Shown here: piece by piece, positions 34,816-45,708 of the stretch
How positions within the stretch are numbered: the first letter of the stretch is position 1
Layout: the number at the start of each line of letters is the position of its first letter
Assembly: GCF_950295315.1 (NCBI RefSeq)
Contig: NC_080165.1
Location: forward strand, 4,163,734-4,227,733
Direction of reading: 5' to 3'
Length of the DNA: 64,000 nt
Origin: Erinaceus europaeus
Taxonomy: Eukaryota; Chordata; Mammalia; Eulipotyphla; Erinaceidae
The notes under the pieces: model-generated
Databases searched by the model: none
What the model was told of the DNA's origin: nothing
What the model saw: only the letters and a program-made list of their open reading frames with translations
Made by a program: the position numbers and the translations under genes

Positions 34816-36444
34816 TTGGCTTCCCCTGAGGCTTCTGCTTCTCTGACCCCACCCCCTGCTGATACATCATCATTAAGAGACTTTGTGGCTGAGATACAAG
34901 AGTTAAAGGATATTTTTTCAGCATTGAAGGACCTTAAACCATTTGCAGTCCACCCCAAGAGCTCCATCCCCGTAGACACGTGTTCAGTTTCCCCTGCGGC
35001 CACTACAGCAGTTTCCATGGCACCTTCCACTTCCGTAGATCTCTCCCCAGTGTCATCGAACCAAATCCACACCTTCCCGGTAAACGTGGCCCTGTCTAAA
35101 CAAAACCCTCAGCCGTGGCAGCCATACTCCGCTAAAGATATCGAAACACTCAGACAAGCAGTCAGGGATGACGGAATGCATGCTCCATGGACCAAGTCCG
35201 TTTTAAGGAGATTTTACCACCATCTTAACACGCCCCAAGATTGGAAAGATCTGGCTCGTGCTGCACTCCCAGACCCCCTCTACCTACAGTGGAAGGCATA
35301 CTTCCGCGATGAGTGCTCTACACAGTTGCAGGAAAATAGTAACAAACAGGTAATATGGGATTCTGATGCTTTGTTTGGAGAAGGAGCTTATGAATCTGGA
35401 GCTCAGCAGGCAGAAGCCAGGTTTCCAACCAGTTATTTTGAACAGGTATGCATCTGCACAACACAAGCATGGGAAAGGGTGACCCCACCCAATGTAGATT
35501 CATCAGTTCCCATTAAATCTATTTGCCAAGGCACTGATGAATCATTAGCGAGCTTCATCTCAAGGGTGAAGACAAGCTTAGAGGGAAAGGTTTATAATCC
35601 TGACATCCGCTCACTCCTCCTGCGCTCTATTGTCTGGGAAGGCATGATACCACAATTCCATCAGGCATGCCTTAATCTAAAACACCTACACCCAGATAAT
35701 TGGATTTTAGCAACAAAGGAACTTACATCAGGCAATTATGGGGCATCCGCTATGACACAGGTTTATGCAGTTACCCCACGTTATCACAATGGGGCCTGCT
35801 TTCAGTGCAGTCGCCAAGGACATTGGCGTAACCAATGTCCTGATAAGCTGCAACCATGCCTCCAGTCAGGGAAACCCCGCCTCCAGTTAGAGCGACCACA
35901 CCTCCAGTCAGAGCAACCCCGCTTTCAGTCAGGGAGCCAGAGGCCACGTACTGTTTGTCCAAGATATTGTAAGGGATTTCATTGGAAGAGAGATTGTTGG
36001 TCCCAATTTCATAAAGATGGTTTGCCCCTGAGTGGTACAAATTCGGGGCCTGAGATTTTGTGGACCACTCCTGTTCTAGAACAAGGTAACCCTTCTATGA
36101 CAGTAAAGATTGGCAATATTCCTTTTAAATTTTTGATTGACACGGGGGCAGCAAAGATGATTTTAAGGCAAGAAGAGGTTCCCCAAGATTGGGAACTCAT
36201 CCCTGGACCCAGTATACATGGAGTAGGAGGAGTGACCCAATCATTTCGCACACGAGACTCACTCATGTGGGAAGACCTGGAAGGTTCTACTGGACACTTC
36301 CGCCCTTTGGTAGCTAATATTAGCACCAACTTACTGGGCAGGGATCTTCTGGAATGTCTTGATGTTAGGATATCCACAGACGCCTCTGCAGAGCGTAAAA
36401 CTCGTTCCCGCGATACCAGGTCTATTCAGCACCCCCAATACTAA
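34816..36444 (+). pseudogene. gag-pro: ERV gag (capsid, nucleocapsid) fused in frame to protease
   Basis: An open frame of 542 residues from the first ATG; the true gag start lies upstream in another frame. Residues ~88-320 are capsid, with the QPW start of the N-terminal domain and a major-homology-region pattern (CQGTDESLASFISRV, ~237-251). Nucleocapsid: first zinc knuckle CFQCSRQGHWRNQC (328-341) is complete; the second (381-394) reads CPRYC..., with Tyr in the second Cys position. Between them is a short repeat of LQS..PR type. A retropepsin follows: DTG at 442-444, flap HGVGG (468-472), LLGRD (506-510). Gag and protease share one frame here, whereas betaretroviruses normally need a frameshift. 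No dUTPase is seen. The frame stops at 36444, and polymerase is missing. Not functional as a virus. Confidence 0.9.
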
Positions 36445-36461
36445 ATGCCACTGACCCTCTA

Positions 36462-36560
36462 TTGACCATGGGAAGAGGTTTTTCATGCATTTTCCCTCAT
36501 AATTACTCTAAACCTGTCTGGGTTCCTGCCCGCCATGTCCGACAATACCCGCCCATGAAG
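36462..36560 (+). pseudogene. pol (remnant): Remnant of ERV integrase C-terminus
   Basis: About 30 codons with GRGFSCIFPHN and PVWVPARHVRQY, the pattern at the end of class II ERV integrases. Reverse transcriptase, RNase H and the integrase core are absent, so roughly 2.5 kb were lost between protease and this scrap (inferred). Confidence 0.8.
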
Positions 36561-36603
36561 CCAGCCCGGCAAAAACAACATAGCTCATGGAAAACAACAT
36601 ATG
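36545..36603 (+). mobile_element. Tail of LTR family B joined to the integrase remnant
   Basis: The stretch from TACCCGCCCATGAAGCCAGC to GGAAAACAACAT matches 38756-38814 at the 3' end of the mosaic, base for base over most of its length. It is followed by TGGCGCTACAACGTGGGGC, a primer-site-like sequence with an extra TA. It probably marks where a second element was joined. Confidence 0.75.
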
Positions 36604-38373
36604 GCGCTACAACGTGGGGCTGGACTTGCTCAACTCCCAGATAAGTGAAGACTTTGCCTACCTATGCACTATGGTCTTCTCTTCTACTTATGAAGAGGTT
36701 TGCCAAAGCCTCTACTGTTTCATTATGAGACAGTTTCTCTGTCTCTGGAACATTTTACTCTGGGCCACACTTCAGTTCCCTGATCAGGAACTTTGGTTTC
36801 TTATGACCGGGATCATAGAGCTTGGGAGATGCACGGAGATTTCTCCTTGGACTTTCTGGATTCCCTTGCCCATGTTTCCCGAAGAGAAGGACTGCATTTT
36901 GCTCTGGGCCACAATTTGGTTCTTTATGACCGTGATCTTTATGACCTTGGGATATGCATGGGGATTTCCACTGGGACTTTCTGGACTTTTTCTTGCATGT
37001 TTCCCATGGAGAAGGACTACTCTAATTTGAAGAACATTCTTGAGTACCCTGGCAGTTCCCAAGTATGGAGACACGTGGTTAGTTCTACTCTCCTGATTGG
37101 ATTCTTTCTTCGATGGGAAGACACTTTTAAAAATGGGTGCCTGAAGCAATCCAGCAGGAACAGTCAGAAGCACCCTAAATGGAATTTCGAGGAGCTTTTT
37201 GGACTAGGACGCCCTTTGGGGACTCTTAATCCTACATGGTGAGATCTTGATAATCTGGTTCAAGTTGCGTTTCATAAGAGAATGATTTGAATGACTGAAT
37301 TTTTGTTTGACGTTGACTTAAAAAAAATGCTGGGCACAGCCATGATTTCTAGATACATCCAGAAACAATCCAAAAAATTGTTTTTTCCTCCTTTGATTTC
37401 TCTTTTACATCTTGACATGAATCTGAAATGTTTAATCCTGAAAACTGTATGAGTTATGGGTGGGGCAGATAGTGCAATGATTATGTTAATTATTCTCATG
37501 CCTGAGGCTTTTAACCATGGTTCTTCTGTTTACCTTTCCACAATTTATTGAGTTTAAACTGTTTAAACAACCTTAAAATCATACTAGAAAGGACTTCCAA
37601 TTATAATGGAGTTATCAATTATAGTAAACTTCTAATCTGCTACAAGTTTTGTTTGACAAGTAAGTGAATTTCAGCTGTCAAAGTCTTCACATGAAAAAGC
37701 ATCTACTCAAATGGAATTCCTGGAAATCCATTTGGATCCTGTTCTCTGACATCACCCACAAGATGGAATGACTACAACACATCCCCGGAAACCAATTATG
37801 TGACCCGGCATGACCTGAAGAAACAGATTCACAGACTCCAAAGCTCACCCCCTACAGAAAAGCAGAATTCTAGTGGCCTACATTCCCCATCAAGACAGAC
37901 ATGCAGCGTTTCATCCTCTGGTATTTTCTTCTGTGGTCAGCTACTTTGGACTGACACCTCCATCGGACTTACTGATACATGCTGCTGTGTTTCTCAAAGA
38001 CTAACTTCAGCCAATTGCCTTGAGACTTTATAGACCATGTCCCCTCACCTGCAGGCTCTTCCCAGAGGAAGAAAACTCCCCCTCCTTATTAGGTTATGCC
38101 CCAAGATGCAAGAGATGCCCACAGAGGCAGGAAACGCCCTTTGAGGCAAGAGATGCCCCCAGAGACATGAAGCGTTCCCAGAGGCAAGAAATGCCCTTTC
38201 GCCTGCTAGGCCTTGCCCTCTGAGGCAAGAAACGTTCCCCTTGGCATCACACTGGTTATTGCTGCTCGCCTATTTTGTTTTCCATGTCTTATGCCAGTTC
38301 TTTTGAAAATGCCTGTACGATATAGGTTTCTGTTCACCCCACAATGGCCATTAGTTAAAAAGAAAGGGGGAAT
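36604..38373 (+). mobile_element. Internal segment of second ERV part, non-coding
   Basis: About 1.8 kb with no long gene-like frame that I recognise. Two diverged copies of a ~130-bp unit (starting near CTCTGGGCCACACTTC, 36760, and CTCTGGGCCACAATTT, 36901) lie in tandem. The end AAAAAGAAAGGGGGAAT (38357-38373) is a polypurine tract, as expected before a 3' LTR. A GAGGCAAGAAATGCCC-type short repeat occurs at 38100-38240. Confidence 0.7.
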
Positions 38374-38783
38374 TCTTGGTATGCATGAGACCCCTTCTGT
38401 TTCATTTGATTTAAATCCCCCCTGCTTAACACTATTCTATTTACATAACCACTTAATTCTATTTACATAACCACTGTTAACAAGTTCCACCCTTCCTCCA
38501 GGGCATTTGTGGTTCAGTGATAGGATTCTCGCCTGCTCTGACCCCTCTTTGTCACACTCTGATTTTCACCAGTCACTTTTCTCTCCACCCTCTCTATGTC
38601 ACATCCTGTTTCCACCCTACTTGGCAAGTATATATAAAGACAGCATTGTGAGTTTTAGGGTACTTGAGTTTAGCTTAGCTCATCTTAGATTGTGCTGCAT
38701 CCTGCATGAATAAAGAGATACTGCCTACAGCTCAACCATGAGTCCCTGGTCATCTGTTACCCACCCGTGAAGCCAGCCCTGCG
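38374..38783 (+). mobile_element. LTR family B at the 3' end of the mosaic ERV
   Basis: It starts next to the polypurine tract (TCTTGGTATGC) and has the family-B blocks ACCCCTTCTGTTTCATT, CCCCCCTGCTTAACACT, TATATAAAGACAG, CATGAATAAAGAGATACTG and CCATGAGTCCCTGG. The end by comparison with the solo copies is near CCAGCCCTGCG. It does not match the 5' LTR at 33671. Confidence 0.88.
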
Positions 38784-38843
38784 AAAACAACATAACCCGT
38801 CGAAAACAACACAACATCTGTGGTCAGCTACTTTGGACTGACA
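38784..38843 (+). mobile_element. Extra 60 bases beyond the 3' LTR, partly copied from inside the ERV
   Basis: AAAACAACATAACCCGTC..., then CTGTGGTCAGCTACTTTGG and ACTGACA. The second part is identical to internal sequence near 37931-37958. After it the interrupted SINE resumes. Confidence 0.85.
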
Positions 38844-38902
38844 TACAATAATAACATAACAAGGGCAACAAAAGAGAATAAATAAATCAATATATTTTTA
38901 AA
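38844..38902 (+). mobile_element. SINE type A, 3' part
   Basis: Tail of the SINE that starts at 33434: TAACAAGGGCAACAAAAGAG, AATAAATAAATC and A-rich end, then the outer TSD. Confidence 0.93.
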
Positions 38903-38920
38903 AAGACACTATGCATTGGA

Positions 38921-39995
38921 CTCTTTAAAATGTCATTAACTGATGTTTCCCTAATAGACAGTCATATTTTCCTTCTAGATAAATCACCTTCCTGGGAAAA
39001 CATGCTTCTATAAATACAAGTCTTATTTAGTTTCTTTTCTGCGATAAAGTAAAATATTTTAATTTAACCTGTCTGGATAGAGTACTTGTGATAATTTGGT
39101 GTCAGTTATTCTGTGGATACTCGAAGAATATATTAGACTATTAGATCAAAGACAAAGGATATTATTATTTTGGCGAAGAAATGACTAGAATGCAAGAAGA
39201 CAGTCAGCATTGTGTTCATTTTGCTTCTTGATACTTGGTTATTGGAAAGCTTGCTAAATATCTGACACTTATAGAATAAAACCTTAGTTTTGTCTTCAAA
39301 AAGATTTGCCTCTCAGCACTTATATTTCCTTATTGCAAATAGGATACTTAAAACTGACCCTGGCAAAAAGTTAGTGTAATGGACTCAGATGTCTCAGGTC
39401 CAATCCAGGTTCCACTAGAAATCAGAAAGCCCGATTTCAGGGAGGAGAGAGGGGAAAGAGAGGAAGTAGGAGGACAAGAAGGGAGAGAAGTAGGAAAAAG
39501 GAAGAAATGGTACCAAGAAAAAAACATTCAAAACTTCAGGTTTTGGAGGACTGAGCATAGATGTTAAGGGTCTTTGATAGATAACCATTCTATCAGAATT
39601 TGTTCACATTTTAAAATTTCAGACAGAAATAGAAAACTTTAGAATTATATACAGATTTGGAAACCAATTCACCCTCATAATAATGAAAACTGTCATAACC
39701 ATTAATTTAATGTACAGACTAAGCAACAGAATAACTGAATAGAGAAGTAAATCAAAAGAGAGAAGAAACCACTCGCGAATGCACAGAGATATATAAAGAT
39801 GGAAACTTTGAAACAGATGATACAAAAAGTAAATCGATGGTTAAACAATATAATGGTCAAGCATTTAGCAGAGTCCTAGAGAAAATTTGGTGAGGTAAGT
39901 GTTTATGTGATAATAGATCAAAATGCCCCAAAATGAACAAAAGATTTCATACTTATTTCAAAATAACCCCTTGGTGTATTGACCAAAGTAATAGA
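38921..39995. other. Unique DNA
   Basis: AT-rich, with a purine-rich patch near 39435-39510. No gene recognised. Confidence 0.45.
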
Positions 39996-39999
39996 CTGT

Positions 40000-40125
40000 A
40001 GGGTGGGGGCTGAGGGATGGCAGAGGAGAACCTAGTGGGGGTTGAACTGTGGGAAACTGAAAAATGTTATGCATGTACAAACTGTAAGCCATTCATTCCC
40101 CAGTAAAGAAGTTTAAAAAAATAAA
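40000..40125 (+). mobile_element. Older L1-type 3'-end fragment
   Basis: Sense counterpart of 5205-5400: GAACCTAGTGGGGGTTGAAC, TTATGCATGTACAAACTG, CATTCCCCAGTAAAG, and an A-rich tail. Confidence 0.65.
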
Positions 40126-40145
40126 TAATACAATAAAAATAATCT

Positions 40146-40391
40146 TTTTAATATTTACTTATTTATTCCCTTTTGTTGCCCTTGTTGTTTTATTGTTGTA
40201 GTTATTGATGTCATCACTGTTGGATAGGACAGAGAGAAATGGAGAGAGGAGGGGAAGACAGAGAGGAGGAGAGAAAGACAGACACCTGCAGACCTGCTTC
40301 ACCGCCTGTGAAGCGACCCCCCTGCAGGTGGGGAAGGGGGCGCTCTTTGCGCCACCTGTGCTTAACCTGCTGAGCTACTGCTTGACTCCCA
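40146..40391 (-). mobile_element. SINE type A with internal deletion
   Basis: The head lacks the B-box region: GCAGGTGGGGA runs straight to AGGGGGCGCTCTTTGCGCC. Flanks AAAAATAATCTTTTT and AAAAATAATCTTTAT form the TSD. Confidence 0.9.
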
Positions 40392-40623
40392 TAAAAATAA
40401 TCTTTATCTTTAAGTTTTTAGTTTACATTGCTTCTTCAAATGTGTAAAATCATGTTTTCTTTCCTACAAAAATATTCTAAATAATTTGTAGCAGTATAAG
40501 TAAACAAAGCTATACCAAGTTTCAAAATATGGCTATAATGATTTTGCAATAAATCACCAAGAAATGAACCCAGAGTCTGGCACCTACACACCACCATTGC
40601 TGACTGGTAGGCTTACCTAGTTT

Positions 40624-40624
<1 letters not shown>

Positions 40625-40675
<51 letters not shown>
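40625..40675. repeat. (TG)n microsatellite
   Basis: About 25 TG dinucleotides, followed by a possible old SINE-like stretch to about 40840. Confidence 0.95.
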
Positions 40676-40680
<5 letters not shown>

Positions 40681-40859
40681 GAGAGTGGAGAGAGGGACAG
40701 ATGGACAGAGGACAGAAACCATTGCACTGCCCACCCCAGCCCCCCATCATACTTCCAGGAAACACGTGGAAGGGCCCTGCCTCAAACTCACAACCTCATA
40801 CACAGTGCACGTGCTCAAGCAGGTGAAATGTCTGCCAGTCCAAAACACTGAAATTATTA

Positions 40860-41475
40860 AAATCCGGAGCCAAGACTCAGAGACAGCTTCTTGTGTGTGG
40901 CTCAAGGTTCGATCCAGGCCTCCAGCCTATGAAAGGAAGTTTCCATGCTGCGGTCTCTTCCTCCCTCTGTGTCTGGAAGCGTCTCTGTGTCTACCAACAG
41001 AACATAGGCATGGCAACAAAAATGATTCTGAGGCATTTCTATGGTGCTCACCTAAGCGGGATGTCATTCTCAGAAGACTTTTCTTAGTCCAGATTGGAGT
41101 GAGGAGCGTCAGAAGCCATGTGTCAGGTGACATTTGGAAAGGGGATGAGGCTTGGTCCCCTGTGTGTTCTTCTCCTTGGGGTGGGTCCTGCACAGCTCCA
41201 GGGGCTGCGGCCTGCACTGTTGTTTATGGCTGGATCCCTGGCACGTGTGGGTGAACCAGTCACAGCTCTTGCAGGGCCCAGTGGGTGTTATGACCAACTT
41301 CTCCAGCTCCCAAGCCATGCTTTTGTTTCTTCTGTCGGGCGTGAATGCCAGCGTGTTTCTGCTGGTCATCTCTATCTGCCGTCAAAATGGCCACATTGCA
41401 AGTGGTCAGGATCCAGTGTCGGTTCTGAATAAGATTCACTTGTCGAAGGACCACTTTGAGGGAAGGGTGTAGCTC
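40860..41475. other. GC-richer segment, possible decayed retrocopy
   Basis: This ~600-bp stretch is richer in GC than its surroundings and has several overlapping frames on both strands. One plus-strand frame (41152-41472) has hydrophobic runs, including NASVFLLVISIC. No frame is open across the whole segment and I recognise no gene. An A-rich/T-rich SINE follows at 41510. Coding status is unsupported. Confidence 0.25.
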
Positions 41476-41509
41476 TGTGTTTCTGTGTGGTGTTTCTGCT
41501 GTTTAGAAA

Positions 41510-41643
41510 TTTTTTTTTTTTTACCAGACCCTACTTCCCTACTCTGCTCTGGTTTATGGTGGTGTGAGGGAACTGAACCTCGGACTTTGACACCTCAGGC
41601 ATGAGAGCCTCTTTGCAAAACCATTATACTATCTACCCCACCT
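41510..41643 (-). mobile_element. SINE type C
   Basis: Minus-strand element with T-run start, CTCTGGTTTATGGTGGTGTG, CTCAGGCATGAGAGCCTC and CCATTATACTATCTACCCC. Same family as 50410-50535 and 52141-52310. Confidence 0.8.
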
Positions 41644-42060
41644 GTACTTCCAATTAGATTTCTTGCTCAACTGGCTTGAAGCACTTGTACTAGACTCACA
41701 AAAACTTCAAATGGTTGTATCTGCTTTTCTTATTTGAGTAAAACCAAAATTTAATAATAAATAAATAAATTCATTAGCAATGAATTCACTACATTTTTTA
41801 TTTAATGTTTATATAAGCCCTGACTGCTATAATGTTTTCTTTTCCTGTGTACTAACAATGTAATAACTGATTATGGCATAATATGCAGTTAGAAAGATTT
41901 ATATACAAAGTTTACATAACTTTAGTAGTTTAATACAAATGGATCTAAAATCAAGAAAAAAAATAAACCCTAAAGGAGAAAAAAAATTAAAATACACCAA
42001 GAAATGAAGAGAAAATTTGAAACAAGAAGTTATAATAGGTCAGCTTCCAACTTTCTAGAT
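41644..42060. other. Unique AT-rich DNA
   Basis: Nothing recognised. Confidence 0.4.
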
Positions 42061-42063
42061 TTA

Positions 42064-42645
42064 GTCTTGCAGATGGATCGACCTGCCAACGTCCATGTTC
42101 AGCAGGGAGTTGCAGGGAGAAGCAATTACAGAAGCCAGACCTTCCACCTTCTGTACCTCATAGACATTCTGGGTCCATGCACCCAGAGGGATGAAGAACA
42201 GGAAATCTGGGGGTCTGGCTGTAGCTCAGCAGGTAAATCGCAGGTGGCCCGAAGCTCAATGACCGGCTTAAGGATCCCGGGTTCAAGCCCCCGGATCCCC
42301 ACATGCAGGGGAGTCCCTTCACAGGCAGGGAAGCAGGTCTGCAGGTGTCTTATCTTTCTCTCCCCCTTCTGTGTCTTCCCCTCCTCTCTCCATTTCTCTC
42401 TGTCCTATCTAACAGCGACAACATCAATAGCAACAACAATAATACCTACAACAATAAAAAACAAGGGCAACAAAAAAAGAATAAATAAATATTAAAAATA
42501 TTTTTGAAAATTTTAAAAAGAATAGTAAAGCTATCAGAGGAGGGGATGGGATATGGGGTTCTGGTGGTGGGAATTGTGTGGAGTTGTACCCCTCTTATCC
42601 TACGGTCTTGTCAGTGTTTCTTTTTTATAAATAAAAATTAAAAAC
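42064..42645 (+). mobile_element. L1 3'-end fragment split by a SINE
   Basis: Common tail blocks GAAGCAATTACAGAAGCCAG and GGTGGTGGGAATTGTGTGG. It is interrupted at about 42205-42510 by a SINE and closes with ATAAATAAAAATT and A-rich sequence. Confidence 0.85.
42207..42510 (+). mobile_element. SINE type A within the L1 tail
   Basis: Head GGGGGTCTGGCTGTAGCTCA, B-box GGTTCAAGCCCCC, standard body and A-rich end. AAGAACAGGAAA and AAGAATAGTAAA flank it. Confidence 0.9.
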
Positions 42646-42659
42646 AAAAAAGACACATT

Positions 42660-44040
42660 TTATTCAAAGTTCGATAGCCAGAGTACAACCTTCTGGCTGT
42701 CTGTTTTCTCAGTCAGATGATCCTTAATGCATTTCTCTGATCCTTTCTCTGTTTCTTACAACCAAGAAACTCTATCCTTTGAAAAGCATGATCATTGCTA
42801 GGCTCAGCCCTACTTCCCAGAAGTTATAACTGTATAAACCCTTTCTGGATAACCACAGAACCTCTCCCTATAAAATGACACTATATTCAAGACTAAAGTG
42901 TTATTGAAATAATTCCTATGCATTATTATTCTTCCATTCCATGGCATATGAATGAATTTATAGCTTGACAACTGTTCAGTCAATGAAAAGGTACACCAGT
43001 CTGGATTTCAGAAAAACTGGATGTTTTAGGTGTGTGAGGGGATGCTTAAGTTGAATGGCAATTCAGTCTCTGAAAATGTTCCTGAATTATTCATACATTT
43101 ATGTCAATGTTTGTCAAAAATTCTGTTAGTCTGATGATACTATTTTTATCTGGGCTTCAGTCAGTATAGTGTATTATCCTAAATACGTTGTGTCTGATTA
43201 ATTGTCCCTCTCACATTTTTAAAATGAGGGACTCAAACAGTTGTTCACAGTCTTCACTTTCCACATGAAGTATACATCAAATCTAATTTTAGTTTCTAAA
43301 GTTTTTAGCAACAAAGTTAACTGATTTTAGCTTCTAGAATGTTCTCAAATATATCTTATCTCTTTTTCAGTTGCACACATAATTTCTTCAATGTATTACA
43401 CCCATATTCCTCCTTAATAACACCCACTTTCAGGATATGTTAAAGGCACCTTCCATGTCATTGCTACAACACTTAGGTTAAAATACCAATGGATTGTTGT
43501 ACCTGCAATAATCACTCTATCCATTATGCTTCTCCTAAATCATCACCAGGAACTACGAAAAAAAAAAAACTACAAGAAACTCAAACATTAGCTTTAGAGT
43601 AAACTATGACCTTAACCTCTGATCACAATTTGGTGACCAATTTTTATTCCTTTAGCTTAAGTGTATGTATTCCTCTGATATTACTTAATAAGATTTTATT
43701 ACTGATATAGCTTTTGTATCTGTACCCAGATAAGGAGTTATCTGATGGCATAATTAATAAATATTGGCAAAATGTTTAGTAACTGCCAGTAGTTGTGCTA
43801 AAACTGATTTACCCAGACTATATAAATTAATCTCCATAAATCTTTATAAAATTAATCTCCATAAATCTCTATAAAATCAATAATATGATGGGAGAATTTT
43901 ACAGATGATGAAAGTAAAAAAATTCTTTAGTTTGCTGAAAATCTCTTACATACTTCATAATACTGAAACAAAATTCAAACCTACCCATGTGAGGTTTTAT
44001 CTACACTCATTTCATCAAAATGCAAAAACCATTTATTGAT
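42660..44040. other. Unique AT-rich DNA
   Basis: About 1.4 kb. A small tandem duplication CTCCATAAATCTxTATAAAA occurs near 43830-43878. No gene recognised. Confidence 0.45.
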
Positions 44041-44054
44041 TTTGTTATCTTTAT

Positions 44055-44398
44055 TTTATTTTATTTATTTTTTTCCCCTCCAGGGTTGTTGCTGGGCTCG
44101 GTGCCTGCACCATGAATCCACCGCTCCTGGAGGCCATTTTTCCCCCTTTTGTTGCCCTTGTTGTTGTAGCCTCGTTGTGGTTATTATTATTGCCATTGTT
44201 GATGTCATTGTTGTTGGATAGGACAGAGAGAAATGGAGAGGGGAGGGGAAGACAGAGAGGGGGAGAGAAAGACAGACACCTGCAGACCTGCTTCACCGCC
44301 TGGGAAGCGATTCCCCTGCAGTTGGGGAGCCGGGGGCTCGAACTGGGATCCTTCCGCTGGTCCCTGCGCTTAACCCACTGCGCCACCGCCCGACCCCC
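44055..44398 (-). mobile_element. SINE type A, long variant
   Basis: Between the T-rich end and the CCTTTTGTTGCCC block there are ~70 extra bases (CCAGGGTTGTTGCTGGGCTC ... CTCCTGGAGGCCA) absent from all other type A copies here. Flanks GATTTTGTTATCTTTA and GGTTTTGTTATCTTTAA are the TSD. Confidence 0.9.
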
Positions 44399-44544
44399 TG
44401 GTTTTGTTATCTTTAATAACTAGCGCAGTAACTCAACTAAAGACTTCATGAATGCTGACTGAATTACTACATGAATGAATGAATATGTGAAGAAAATGTC
44501 TTTCACTTTGACATAGTAGATTTGCACTAAAAATAAATTTTGAG

Positions 44545-44725
44545 GGGGTCTGACAGTGACAATGAGATCACTCACTACCAAGCGCAAGGAAAGGACACAG
44601 AGGTTCAAGCCCTGTCCCCCACCTGCGGCGGTAGGGGGAGTTCACCAGCAGTGAGGCAGATCTGTAGGTGACTATATCTTCGTCTCTCCCTCTCTATCAT
44701 CCCTCCCCTCTCAAATTACCTCAAG
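44545..44725 (+). mobile_element. Degraded SINE, type B
   Basis: GGGGTCTGACAGTGAC head, GGTTCAAGCCCTG B-box, CCCCACCTGCGG and a CT-rich body. Confidence 0.7.
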
Positions 44726-44764
44726 TATATTAGAAAGAAGAACATAAATAAATAAAATGAAAAA

Positions 44765-45295
44765 TAGAAGAGGAAAAAAAAAGAACAACAGGGTAATGTT
44801 TTAGCATGTTTGCAGACAGAACAGTATTTAGAGTGTTTATTTCTCAAATATTTTTCTGATTAAATGCATATACAATCACTGAACCCCAGTGATAATCCTG
44901 ATGGCAACACAATACAATGCTATTTAATTTGACCAAAATTATATTTACTATCATAAATCATACTTAATTTGAACAGAGTATGAGTCTGCACTTACAAACT
45001 GTATCTTTGATCGAATCTTTATATAAGAAAACATGAATTTCAGAGTTGATTTATAGACTACTTTTTGAATGAATGCATGTATTTATAGATAGATAGAGAG
45101 GTATGCCTGGATTAAAAGACAGAACCATACACAAATGAATATCCAGCATTTTCTTTGCTTTCTTCCTCCCATACGAACACTTTTAGACATGTGATCTGAA
45201 GCAGCTGAAACCTGGATAATCATGAGATTCTCCGTGTGCCTTATCGGTGTACAACATGGTTTGCTTTATTCAGAGGTGTTTGCTTTTCTCCAACT
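44765..45295. other. Unique DNA
   Basis: AT-rich; nothing recognised. Confidence 0.4.
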
Positions 45296-45298
45296 CTA

Positions 45299-45693
45299 CA
45301 TCCTTCTTCTTCTTCTAGCGTTTGCCCTTCTTCCGTAGCCAGCCAACAGCGTCAGGTTGAGCCTGATGTAAAGTTTCGAGACCTCCTTTGAATCTGGAGA
45401 GGTGGCAGTCGTTGACTATGTGGGTCATAGTCTGTCTGGAGCTGCAGGGGCAGTTCGGGTCGTCTCTGGCTCCCCAGCGATGGAACATAGTGGCGCACAG
45501 GCCATGGCCTGTTCGATAGCGATTGAGGAGGGCCCGATCATAACGTGCTAGGTCAGAGCCGGGTTGACGCTTGCAGGGGTCTGTGATGAGGTGTTTGTTC
45601 TTTACTTCAGCTGACTGCCGACTCTGTTTCCAAGAGTCTGGAACAGAGAAGTTCAGTGTAGGCATAGGGGACCAGATTGGGTGACGAGACGTC
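45299..45693 (-). mobile_element. Non-L1 LINE, 5'-truncated copy 2
   Basis: Same element as 16-641, shorter at the 5' end. The reading frame is open to the stop: ...CPCSSRQTMTHIVNDC, KGGLETLHQAQPDAVGWL and KKGKR, then TAG and a (GAA)n tail of four to five units. By eye it is well over 90% identical to copy 1, but the first cysteine cluster reads CPCS instead of CPCG, and the TGA of copy 1 is a Leu codon (TTA) here. Confidence 0.82.
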
Positions 45694-45708
45694 ACATACT
45701 AGTGCTGA

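Noticed and set aside
36587..37242. Possible env frames of ~147-149 codons between the integrase remnant and the 3' LTR
   Set aside because: They overlap in different frames across a duplicated unit, and no signal peptide, furin site or fusion/transmembrane arrangement could be recognised.
40622..41254. 210-codon frame starting in the (TG)n run
   Set aside because: Its first part is (VC)n from the microsatellite and the rest crosses SINE-like DNA; no homology recognised.
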